In this document: positions 33,823-40,760 of the stretch, one piece after another
Layout: every line of letters starts with the position of its first letter
How positions within the stretch are numbered: the stretch's first letter is position 1
Source: an uncultured Caulobacterales bacterium
GTDB taxonomy: Bacteria; Pseudomonadota; Alphaproteobacteria; Caulobacterales; Maricaulaceae
DNA: 64,000 bases
Reading direction: 5' to 3'
Assembly: GCA_947503715.1 (NCBI GenBank)
Contig: CANNER010000001.1
Coordinates: 248,001 to 312,000, forward strand
Position numbers and translations under genes: made by a program
Notes under the pieces: model-generated
Database searches by the model: none
What the model was told of the DNA's origin: nothing
What the model saw: only the letters and a program-made list of their open reading frames with translations

Positions 33823-34008
33823 TTACGAAGGTGGTCCATTGAGCCATCCGAAAATAAACTCTATAATTTTCCACAATCGCGGCCCCCAAATAAGGATGCC
33901 CCGGAACGCCGCTCTCAGAAATTTGGACCACTTGGGCTTCTTTTCTGGTGGCGGGCGCTCCATCTGACGCCGCTCCGGCAGGCTGGTATCAAGTTTCACA
34001 TTTTTCAT
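33823..34008 (-). CDS. 61-residue Trp-rich hydrophobic peptide, candidate retron effector
   Basis: Real gene supported by AGGAGG five bases before the ATG at 34,008 and by position as first gene of the retron operon (32 bases before the HTH start). Residues 1-29 are charged and Pro/Lys/Arg rich. Residues 30-57 form a hydrophobic, amphipathic segment with Trp41, Trp46 and Trp55 and scattered basic residues (FLRAAFRGILIWGPRLWK). This resembles small membrane-active toxins. In retron systems a third component often is the toxic effector kept in check by RT and msDNA, so this is the best candidate. No homologue is recognised. Confidence 0.7.
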   Translation of the reverse strand: MKNVKLDTSLPERRQMERPPPEKKPKWSKFLRAAFRGILIWGPRLWKIIEFIFGWLNGPPS

Positions 34009-34023
34009 GGAAACCTCCTCTTG

Positions 34024-34289
34024 AAAAACGCCAACGGCTGAATTGCCAAAGGCGCGTCTTCGCTTTCAAAAGGAAACGGATGCCGGTAATTTCACTCGCA
34101 TACACAGGACCACAAAAGTCTTCGTTGTGGTCCTGGCTCGCCGCGCCACTGCTCTTCACGTGTCCGGGGGACAGTAATGATCCTGAGCGGGTCAAAGGTT
34201 AGAAGCTTTACGCTTCCACGGGTGAGGTGTTTTACTTCTCCTCCAAACTATAAAGACTTCTTCTCGTCACTCACCATGAGTGCCAACCA
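34024..34289 (-). ncRNA. Candidate retron msr-msd RNA / structured leader
   Basis: Untranslated region between the retron promoter and the first gene. Minus-strand RNA order: hairpin CACTCA-TGG-TGAGTG (34,268-34,282), hairpin GAAGC-GTAAA-GCTTC (34,202-34,216), hairpin TGTCC-CCC-GGACA (34,161-34,173), then an 11-bp perfect stem CAGGACCACAA / TTGTGGTCCTG with a 9-base loop (34,105-34,135), the best msd-stem candidate. It ends with a CGCC..GGC / GCC..GGCG hairpin (34,029-34,054) and TTTTT (34,024-34,028). Position and structure fit a retron ncRNA. The a1/a2 end pairing and the branching guanosine could not be identified by eye, so the limits are approximate. Confidence 0.65.
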
Positions 34290-34295
34290 ATTTCT

Positions 34296-34324
34296 TTTAT
34301 AAGGGTGATTCGCAAAATAGTCAA
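34296..34324 (-). promoter_or_regulatory. Sigma-70-type promoter of the retron operon
   Basis: -35 TTGACT (34,319-34,324), 17-bp spacer, -10 TATAAA (34,296-34,301). Near-consensus. The expected start is about 34,289, upstream of the hairpin-rich leader. Confidence 0.8.
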
Positions 34325-34328
34325 CAAA

Positions 34329-34347
34329 ATGTCACACAGAGTGACAT
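34329..34347. promoter_or_regulatory. Palindrome beside the retron promoter, probable HTH-protein operator
   Basis: Perfect 7-5-7 inverted repeat ATGTCAC-ACAGA-GTGACAT ending four bases upstream of the -35 element. Placement suits binding by the XRE-type protein of the same operon. Which protein binds is inference. Confidence 0.55.
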
Positions 34348-34388
34348 GAGATTAATTCACTAGAGATGCTTTGTAGATATATAAAAAG

Positions 34389-34500
34389 TGCGGTGGAGGG
34401 GAGTTGCACCCCTCCAGTTGGCATCTACCAGCATGTATCCAACCTAACAGTGTACGCCTTCGCCGTCCGACAACTATGTGAGACCATCTCGATCACCGCA
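34389..34500 (-). ncRNA. Unidentified cloverleaf-like structured RNA element
   Basis: On the minus strand, TGCGGT (34,495-34,500) and ACCGCA (34,389-34,394) close a ~112-base fold. Inside are GAGA-TGG-TCTC, a GTTGG/CCAAC stem, and a strong 7-bp hairpin GGAGGGG-TGCAACT-CCCCTCC whose 7-base loop is one base off the tRNA/tmRNA T-loop TTCAACT. TTTTT follows one base after the closing stem. It looks like a terminated small RNA with a tRNA-like end, but it matches no tRNA and I found no tmRNA tag frame. Confidence 0.4.
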
Positions 34501-34785
34501 GTACCAACCACACAGTCATGGACGTTTTCGTCTTAGATGCTTCCATATCAATTTCCATTCGTTTGAGGTTACGTTTATTACTAAACTTGGCCGTAATCCG
34601 CATGGTCAATAGTCGCCAGACGACGAAGGCACACAACCCTGTAAAAGGTTCGAGTGCCAATTCGCTATTACTGATATGGGTAATGAAAGCCTTATTTCAA
34701 GATGTCTCATCGCCGGAAGCGTTCACTGACAAATTATATAAGCCTTTTGGGGCCAAGCTAACGTCTCCTTTGGGGATAAACTTCC
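34501..34785. other. Gene-free stretch between the structured RNA and the Zn-ribbon gene
   Basis: About 285 bases. A plus-strand open frame (34,518-34,841) has no ribosome-binding site and runs against the Zn-ribbon gene, so it is not accepted. This stretch could hold the promoter or 5' part of the structured RNA at 34,389-34,500. No known RNA family was recognised. Confidence 0.35.
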
Positions 34786-35037
34786 CTAAGCAAGCCCGCC
34801 TTGGAAACCCTCCGTTTCATCTTTGTGTGTTTGAGACATGATTATCTTACCTGAGCAGTTCCATTGTCTGCAGCGTATACGGGCTTCAAACTCATCGATG
34901 TACAGCTGCCGAACATGGCTTTTGTGAAAATAGACGACTGGCTCCTCATACCATGTGTAGCCACAACTGGTGCAGCGAGCTTCTAAGCGGTCACCTGTTT
35001 CAAAATCTAATATCTGTAATTTATCTTTCCAGCTCAC
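34786..35037 (-). CDS. Zn-ribbon-like protein coupled to the Y-family polymerase
   Basis: 83 residues with two Cys pairs, CTSC (about 22-25) and CRQWNC (about 56-61), separated by a Tyr/His-rich stretch, consistent with a small zinc ribbon. The start overlaps the stop of the polymerase gene by four bases, so the two are co-translated. Such a protein might bind DNA or assist the polymerase; no family is recognised and this is inference. Confidence 0.65.
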   Translation of the reverse strand: MSWKDKLQILDFETGDRLEARCTSCGYTWYEEPVVYFHKSHVRQLYIDEFEARIRCRQWNCSGKIIMSQTHKDETEGFQGGLA

Positions 35038-36296
35038 CAGAAATCCTCCGTCCGAGGTATGCGGGTGAAGCTAATCTTGCCGCCAAGGTTTCCACCGGGT
35101 GGAAGTTTCCAAGGCCCCATTGTTACAAGTGATTTGCCGTAACGCGTGTTCAGACTATCCATTGCATTTGTAACTGATTCCCATCGCTGGCGCTGTGGGT
35201 CATCGTTGATGAGCATATCAAGTTGCCGTGTTGAGGCATTTGTCAAATCTCCCAGCGTGACGCCAACACGTATGATTTTATAATGGCTTGGAATTCTGGT
35301 TTTGGCTTTTGCCCATGAGGCATCAAGGGCCGTCAGGCAGGCTTGGTCATCATTAGCCATGTGAAGTTTGTGATGCGAAGACCATCCTTTCTCTTTGATA
35401 GAACGGTTACGCAAACTCACCCACATATAGAGCGAGCTGGCATAAAATCCTTCACGCCGCATACGGCGCGCAGCCTTCACCAAAAGCAAACGCGTGCAGT
35501 CTCTGGCATCTTTGAAATTACGAAGCTCAGGGGGCAAAACGCGGCCATGCCCAAACATACCGCGTTCAGATTTTTGAGCCATCACGTCATAACCATGCAG
35601 CGCATACCATAGGCGTTCGCCTGTAACGCTGCGCCATAACTTGCGCATTTGCTTTGGTTCAGTCGCGAGTAGGTCTTTCATATTGTAAATGCCCGCATGG
35701 TTTAGCCTTTGCTCCATACGCCCGCCAATTCCGGGAATGTCGTCAAAAGGTAGGTCGAGCATTGGTCCCGGCATCATGTGCGGGTGCCAAATTGTTGTTC
35801 CGTCAGGCTTATCCATCTTGCAGGCAATCTTTGCCAGATGGCGATTAGCACCAAATCCGATTGAGCACGTTACAAAAGGGCCGACGCCTTCACTGATAGC
35901 TTTCTTAATTCGGACAGATAGGCCCTCGGGGTCGGCTATGTCGCGCAGGTCCAGTTTACAGCAAAGCTCATCAATCGACTTCACGGCCTCAATTGGAATG
36001 ACGCTGTTGATTTCAGCGAGAAGAGCATTGTGAGCGCGGCGGTAGAGGTCAGGGCTTTGGCATTGCAGGATAAGTTCAGGGCAAAGCTTTCGAGCGTCGG
36101 CGAGCTTCATGACGTTTTTAACGCCTCTGGCTTTAGCCTCTTTTGAGCAAGCAATCACAACTGTATGCGCTGTGCCATCAAAAGGTACGATACCGACAGG
36201 CTTGCCGCGCAATCCCGGACGCGCTTGCTGCTCCACGGATGCAAAGAAGCCATCAAAGTCGAGGTACAGCCTTTCTATCGTGTCCGGTTTTCGCAT
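35034..36296 (-). CDS. Y-family translesion DNA polymerase (DinB/UmuC-like)
   Basis: 420 residues. Palm motifs are intact: LDFDGFFASVEQ (metal-binding Asp13) and SIDEL (Asp109/Glu110). A helix-hairpin-helix region DIPGIGGRMEQRL (about 180-192) and a C-terminal little-finger domain follow. It would copy past damaged bases in DNA with low fidelity. A perfect alphaproteobacterial LexA box lies 35 bases upstream, so expression should be SOS-induced. On a conjugative element such polymerases are often carried as cargo, comparable to MucB/RumB-type genes. No umuD-like gene accompanies it. Confidence 0.9.
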   Translation of the reverse strand: MRKPDTIERLYLDFDGFFASVEQQARPGLRGKPVGIVPFDGTAHTVVIACSKEAKARGVKNVMKLADARKLCPELILQCQSPDLYRRAHNALLAEINSVIPIEAVKSIDELCCKLDLRDIADPEGLSVRIKKAISEGVGPFVTCSIGFGANRHLAKIACKMDKPDGTTIWHPHMMPGPMLDLPFDDIPGIGGRMEQRLNHAGIYNMKDLLATEPKQMRKLWRSVTGERLWYALHGYDVMAQKSERGMFGHGRVLPPELRNFKDARDCTRLLLVKAARRMRREGFYASSLYMWVSLRNRSIKEKGWSSHHKLHMANDDQACLTALDASWAKAKTRIPSHYKIIRVGVTLGDLTNASTRQLDMLINDDPQRQRWESVTNAMDSLNTRYGKSLVTMGPWKLPPGGNLGGKISFTRIPRTEDFW

Positions 36297-36330
36297 GTTT
36301 CATCCATCTGTAGCGCAGACGCGTGAAGAA

Positions 36331-36345
36331 GAACGAAATAGGAAC
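36331..36345. promoter_or_regulatory. LexA box upstream of the Y-family polymerase
   Basis: GAAC-GAAATAG-GAAC, i.e. GTTC-N7-GTTC on the coding strand, the direct-repeat operator recognised by alphaproteobacterial LexA. It is centred about 42 bases upstream of the ATG at 36,296. Confidence 0.82.
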
Positions 36346-36362
36346 ATCAGTCAAGTAAAATA

Positions 36363-36376
36363 AGGAATACATTCCT
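36363..36376. repeat. Short palindrome
   Basis: AGGAAT-AC-ATTCCT in the intergenic region between the divergent polymerase and traG genes. Perfect 6-2-6. Could be an operator; binder unknown. Confidence 0.4.
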
Positions 36377-36450
36377 AATTTGCGGTGGATAAGTGAGAAT
36401 TGTGAAGCGGAGGGCAGTGTAAATTGGAGAGATCATCAGATTCACCGTTT

Positions 36451-36490
36451 TCATAGAAACTCATAGAACTTCATAGAAAGTCATAATAGT
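36451..36490 (+). repeat. Four tandem 10-bp iteron-like repeats upstream of traG
   Basis: Head-to-tail units TCATAGAAAC, TCATAGAACT, TCATAGAAAG and TCATAATAGT, all exactly 10 bp in phase with one helical turn. They sit about 85 bases before the traG start. In-phase repeats of this kind bind accessory transfer or replication proteins; a role in oriT or traG control is possible but untested. Confidence 0.6.
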
Positions 36491-36574
36491 TCACGCGAAT
36501 TCACTATTTAGGAACTAGACCAAAAATCCAAATTTCAGGCAGCCTTAGTCCATCGCAATTGAAGGACGTAGGTA

Positions 36575-38635
36575 ATGTCGCCACAAAATATCTTGATCGG
36601 GCAAATATTCGTTGTTTTCACGACAATCATTTTGACGACTTGGTACGCAACCCAGTGGGTCGCGCTTCAGTTTGATTACGATGCATATTTGGGAACGGGA
36701 TTCGCAGAACTTGGCAATCATAAAATATATGCGCCGTGGAACCTCTTCAAATGGTGGTATCAGTTTGATGCTTATGCGCCGCATATCTTTTCCAGAGGCG
36801 GGCAGATTTCTGCGGGCGGTGGTCTCCTGGGAATTATGTTTGCGGTCATCGGGTCGGTATTGCGTGGCCGCTCTTCAAAAGCACTGAACACATTCGGATC
36901 GTCCCGCTGGGCGACATCGAAGCAAATTAAGCAAGTTGGGCTTTTGGACGACCATGGTGTTTTCCTTGGGCGCACTAAGACGGATTACATTCGCCATCAT
37001 GGCCCCGAGCATGTCATGGCTATTGCGCCAACGCGGTCAGGTAAAGGCGTTGGTCTTGTTATCCCGACCTTACTCACTTGGACTGACAGCGCGGTAATCC
37101 ACGACATCAAAGGCGAGAACTGGCAGCTCACTGCAGGTTGGAGATCAACATTCTCGCACTGCCTGCTGTTTGATCCCACAAATTCAGCGAGCGCTAAATA
37201 TAATCCGCTTCTGGAAGTTCGCAAAGGCGTCAATGAAGTCCGCGACGTTCAGAACATTGCCGACATCCTTGTTGATCCTGAAGGTATGCTTGAGCGCCGC
37301 AACCATTGGGAAAAGACTGCTCATAGCCTTCTGGTCGGCGCTATTCTCCATATTCTCTACGCAGAGCGCGAAAAGACGCTGGCTCGCGTAGCCTCATTCC
37401 TCTCTGACCCTAACCGTAGTTTTGAAAAGACGCTTCGGGCCATGATGAAAACTAATCATCTCGGTGACCGAAGCGGGGCGAAAGTCCATCCGGTGGTCGC
37501 ACAAGCAGCGCGTGAACTCCTCAATAAATCTGAAAACGAGCGCTCAGGTGTATTATCAACGGCTATGAGCTTTCTCGGACTTTACCGAGATCCCACGGTC
37601 GCCGAGGTGACATCTAAATGCGACTGGCGGATTGCTGATCTGATGAAGGCGGACAAACCAGTCTCCCTTTATCTGGTTATTCCTCCGTCAGACATCTCAC
37701 GGACTAAGCCGCTGGTTCGCCTCATCTTAAATCAGATTGGTCGCCGCCTTACTGAAGAGCTTATTGTATCAGGCGAGAGCCAGCCGAAACGCCAACTCCT
37801 GCTCATGCTGGATGAGTTTCCTGCTCTTGGTCGTCTTGATTTCTTTGAAAGCTCACTCGCGTTCATGGCAGGTTATGGCCTGCGGGCTTTCTTGATTTCT
37901 CAATCATTGAACCAGATTGAGAAAGCCTACGGCCCAAATAATTCAATCCTCGATAACTGCCATGTTAGGGTGGCCTTCGCGACGAATGATGAGCGCACAG
38001 CTAAACGCTTGTCAGATGCAATCGGCAGCACGACAGAGATGCGGGCCATGCGCAACTATGCCGGTCATCGTCTCGCGCCTTGGCTCTCGCACGTCATGGT
38101 CTCTCGCCAGGAAACGGCGCGTCAGCTCATCACGCCGGGCGAAATCATGCAACTGCCGTCCAGTGAGGAGCTTATTCTTCTCTCCGGTTTCTCTCCCATC
38201 AAAGCAGATAAAGTTCGCTACTACGCGGATAAAAATTTCACGGGCCGTGTCTCCAACCCTCCCCAAATATCTCCGGACGGATATGGCGGACTTTCCCCAA
38301 ATATGCCTTGCGTCTGGGGTATTGAGACACGTCCCGTGGATGACCGTCTCTACACAGAGGCTGAAAAGTCAGAGCAAAACAAGATTGCCTCAGCCTTAAA
38401 TTCAAAGACGGACCTCGATGATGATGAGGACGAGGGCGGCAAAGAGCGCAGCCCAGAGCTTTGCGCCCCTGAAGCTTCGTCATCTCAGGCCAAGGCCGAA
38501 GAGAAGTCTCTCGATGTTGCAGAGGGCGATGATCTCACACCTGCAATTAAACTCGGGGAGTTCGTCAGAGACACGGCCACACTTGCCCGCGCCCATGACC
38601 TGACCCGCAGCACAGACATAGATTTGGGAATGTAA
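36575..38635 (+). CDS. traG: TraG/VirD4-type coupling protein
   Basis: 686 residues. Two N-terminal membrane helices (about 10-30 and 81-96), Walker A APTRSGKGVG (151-160), Walker B LLLMLDEFPALG (about 407-418) and the long VirD4 C-terminal part ending in an acidic tail. It docks the relaxase-DNA complex onto the type IV secretion channel and may drive strand passage by ATP hydrolysis. It starts the transfer operon, with the next gene beginning three bases after its stop. Confidence 0.94.
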   Translation: MSPQNILIGQIFVVFTTIILTTWYATQWVALQFDYDAYLGTGFAELGNHKIYAPWNLFKWWYQFDAYAPHIFSRGGQISAGGGLLGIMFAVIGSVLRGRSSKALNTFGSSRWATSKQIKQVGLLDDHGVFLGRTKTDYIRHHGPEHVMAIAPTRSGKGVGLVIPTLLTWTDSAVIHDIKGENWQLTAGWRSTFSHCLLFDPTNSASAKYNPLLEVRKGVNEVRDVQNIADILVDPEGMLERRNHWEKTAHSLLVGAILHILYAEREKTLARVASFLSDPNRSFEKTLRAMMKTNHLGDRSGAKVHPVVAQAARELLNKSENERSGVLSTAMSFLGLYRDPTVAEVTSKCDWRIADLMKADKPVSLYLVIPPSDISRTKPLVRLILNQIGRRLTEELIVSGESQPKRQLLLMLDEFPALGRLDFFESSLAFMAGYGLRAFLISQSLNQIEKAYGPNNSILDNCHVRVAFATNDERTAKRLSDAIGSTTEMRAMRNYAGHRLAPWLSHVMVSRQETARQLITPGEIMQLPSSEELILLSGFSPIKADKVRYYADKNFTGRVSNPPQISPDGYGGLSPNMPCVWGIETRPVDDRLYTEAEKSEQNKIASALNSKTDLDDDEDEGGKERSPELCAPEASSSQAKAEEKSLDVAEGDDLTPAIKLGEFVRDTATLARAHDLTRSTDIDLGM

Positions 38636-38637
38636 TT

Positions 38638-39156
38638 ATGAGCAAAGATCTCACAGCCCGCGTTCGCGCGCGTATCACACCGGAAAATGCAGCTTTGCTT
38701 GATGTTCGGGCGCGCGCTCTAGGTAAAACCAAGTCCCGCGTTATCAATGACGCTTTGTCATCCTGCTTTACGTTCGAGCATGATGACGCGCGAGATGCCC
38801 GCATTCTTGAAAAGCTGGATATGATGATCCGCCATAATCATCGTCATTCGCGTGATCTCAATTTGCATTCAGAGACCTTCGCTTTGTTCCTGCATTTTTA
38901 CTTCACGATGGCGCCCCAAATCTCAAAGGCAGATACCGATGTGCGCGCCGCGCGTGGTGTTGGGCTGATGAACCAATTCATAGACCAGCTTGGCGTTAAA
39001 ATGCGGATGGGCGGTAAGACGTTCAAGCAGGCTCTGTCTGACGTGCTTGTGTCTGACCAAGACTTCTTTCGTCTTGATGAAATTCAGCTTCTCGAAAAAC
39101 TACAAAAGAAAAAAGCAGCCACGCCCAAAAAGAAGAAGGAGGCCGCAAATGTCTAA
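38638..39156 (+). CDS. CopG-like ribbon-helix-helix protein of the tra/trb operon
   Basis: 172 residues. The N-terminal ~45 residues look like a ribbon-helix-helix domain (ARVRARITPENAALLDVRA, then KSRVINDALS). A His-rich patch (RHNHRHSRD, about 64-72), a hydrophobic helix and a Lys-rich tail follow. Proteins of this type occupy this exact slot between traG and trbB in alphaproteobacterial elements. It may be an oriT-binding accessory factor or regulator. The stop overlaps the trbB start by eight bases. Confidence 0.8.
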   Translation: MSKDLTARVRARITPENAALLDVRARALGKTKSRVINDALSSCFTFEHDDARDARILEKLDMMIRHNHRHSRDLNLHSETFALFLHFYFTMAPQISKADTDVRAARGVGLMNQFIDQLGVKMRMGGKTFKQALSDVLVSDQDFFRLDEIQLLEKLQKKKAATPKKKKEAANV

Positions 39157-40159
39157 CCTTCAAACAGCCGCCACAACAGACCGCACCCTCGCCATGCTCC
39201 GCACGGCGCTAGGGCCCGTTATTACGCAAGCTCTGGATGACCCCAAAGTTATCGAAATCATGCTCAACCCTGATGGGCGTTTGTGGCTTGATAAATTGGG
39301 CGTTGGCCGTTTCGACACAGATAGTGTGTTGACCCCTGATGAGGGTGAGCGTGTGGTTCGCCTCGTGGCCAGTCACATCAATCAAGACGTAACAACGAAA
39401 GCGCCGATTATTAGCGCGGAGCTTCCGGGGAATGGAGAGCGCTTTGAGGGCGTTTTGCCGCCAGTCGTTTCAGCGCCGTGTTTTTCCATTCGTAAGGGCG
39501 CTGTCGCGGTCTTTACCTTGGATGATTATGTCAAGGCGGGCAGCCTCACATATGAGCAATCCGAAGCCTTAAAATACGCCGTTACGTCACGCCAAAACAT
39601 CTTAATCGTTGGCGGCACATCAAGCGGTAAAACGACTCTCGCCAATGCTTTGCTTTCGGAAATATCAGACACAGGTGACCGCGTTCTAATTCTGGAAGAT
39701 ACGCGCGAGCTTCAATGTGAGGCCAAGGACACTGTAGCCCTGCGTACACATGGCTTGAATGTCACTCTCGCGGATTTGGTGCGCTCGACCCTGCGCCTTA
39801 GGCCTGACCGCATCATTGTCGGCGAAGTGCGCGGACCTGAAGCGCTCGATATGCTCAAGGCTTGGACGACGGGGCATCCCGGCGGCATTGCGACCGTCCA
39901 TGCAAATTCAGCGAAAGCGGCTCTGGGCCGTATTGAACAACTGATTTTGGAGGGCGTGGCCATTGTTCCGCGCGCTCTGATTGCGGAGGCCATCGACGTG
40001 ATTGTCTTCATTTCCGGGCGAGGCTCAAAACGCCGCGTGCAAACAATCGCGCGTCTCATTGATGTGACGGACAAGGGCTATCAGCTCGAACCGCTCACGG
40101 CCTCGTCTTCCATCCCTAAACTCACTTTTGACGGAGGTAACTCATGTACGGACCACTAA
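39149..40159 (+). CDS. trbB: TrbB/VirB11-type secretion ATPase
   Basis: 336 residues from the ATG at 39,149 (AGGAGG six bases upstream). Walker A VGGTSSGKTTL (154-164), the Asp box LEDTRELQC (about 188-196), Walker B-like RIIVGEVRGPEAL and the His box GHPGGIATVHAN (about 240-251) all match VirB11 traffic ATPases. It is a cytoplasmic hexamer that powers assembly of the pilus and substrate transfer. Ends 16 bases into the trbC gene. Confidence 0.93.
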   Translation: MSNLQTAATTDRTLAMLRTALGPVITQALDDPKVIEIMLNPDGRLWLDKLGVGRFDTDSVLTPDEGERVVRLVASHINQDVTTKAPIISAELPGNGERFEGVLPPVVSAPCFSIRKGAVAVFTLDDYVKAGSLTYEQSEALKYAVTSRQNILIVGGTSSGKTTLANALLSEISDTGDRVLILEDTRELQCEAKDTVALRTHGLNVTLADLVRSTLRLRPDRIIVGEVRGPEALDMLKAWTTGHPGGIATVHANSAKAALGRIEQLILEGVAIVPRALIAEAIDVIVFISGRGSKRRVQTIARLIDVTDKGYQLEPLTASSSIPKLTFDGGNSCTDH

Positions 40160-40485
40160 CACACGGAAGCATAAATCATCGGCTCTATTTCGGCGCGGCT
40201 ATTGTCGTTCTGATCATGATGTTGATGCCGCAAACGGCGCACGCAGCAGGGTCAGCCATGCCGTGGGAAGGCCCGCTAACAAGCATATTGCAATCCATCG
40301 AAGGCCCTGTGGCTAAGATATTCGGTACAATTGCTATCATCATGACGGGCATTGGCCTTGCCTTTGGTGATGCAGGCGGCGGTATGCGCAATCTCATCAA
40401 GATTGTCTTTGGTCTGTCGATTGCCTTTACGGCGACAAGTTTCTTCTTGTCATTCTTCAGCTTTACCGGCGGCGCTGTCATCTAA
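40144..40485 (+). CDS. trbC: TrbC/VirB2-type pilin
   Basis: 113 residues. A long signal segment (about 1-36, ending in TAHAAG) and two hydrophobic helices (about 57-74 and 86-110) with a Gly-rich loop DAGGGMRN between are typical of TrbC/VirB2 pilins. The precursor would be processed by the TraF-like peptidase at 29,203. It forms the conjugative pilus. GGAGG lies upstream of the ATG, and its stop overlaps the trbD start by one base. Confidence 0.88.
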   Translation: MYGPLTHGSINHRLYFGAAIVVLIMMLMPQTAHAAGSAMPWEGPLTSILQSIEGPVAKIFGTIAIIMTGIGLAFGDAGGGMRNLIKIVFGLSIAFTATSFFLSFFSFTGGAVI

Positions 40486-40760
40486 TGCCAGAGCTTTCCG
40501 CATATCAGCTTCCCGAAGGTTTCACCATTCCGGTCCGCCGTTCATTGACCGAACCCATCCTTTTAGGCGGTGTTCCGAGAACGGCAGCCATCCTGAATGG
40601 CACGCTTGCGGCAGCTTTGGGGCTGGGTCTCCAGCTCTGGCTACTCGGCATCATTTATTATGTCTGCGCCCATACCCTTTGCGTCTTTTTCGCCTCGCGT
40701 GATCCGCAGTTCATGGAAGTTCTTGTCCGCCACATCAAACATAAGGGTTATCTCTCATGA
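40485..40760 (+). CDS. trbD: TrbD/VirB3-type protein
   Basis: 91 residues with the VirB3 pattern: a polar N-terminal part with IPVRRSLTEPILLGGVPR, two adjacent membrane helices (about 38-68) and the terminal FASRDPQFMEVLVRHIK. It is an inner-membrane part of the type IV secretion system that associates with the VirB4-type ATPase. Overlaps trbC by one base and trbE by four. Confidence 0.9.
   Translation: MPELSAYQLPEGFTIPVRRSLTEPILLGGVPRTAAILNGTLAAALGLGLQLWLLGIIYYVCAHTLCVFFASRDPQFMEVLVRHIKHKGYLS

Noticed and set aside
34389-34790. A tmRNA (ssrA) gene
   Set aside because: Only the last hairpin resembles a tmRNA T-arm. I found no TTCGAC-type 5' end, no tag reading frame ending in Ala-Ala, and the closing stem brackets only 112 bases; kept as an unidentified RNA element instead.
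34518-34841. Plus-strand 107-codon frame in the pocket next to the retron
   Set aside because: No ribosome-binding site, low-complexity start, and it runs into the end of the coupled Zn-ribbon gene on the other strand.
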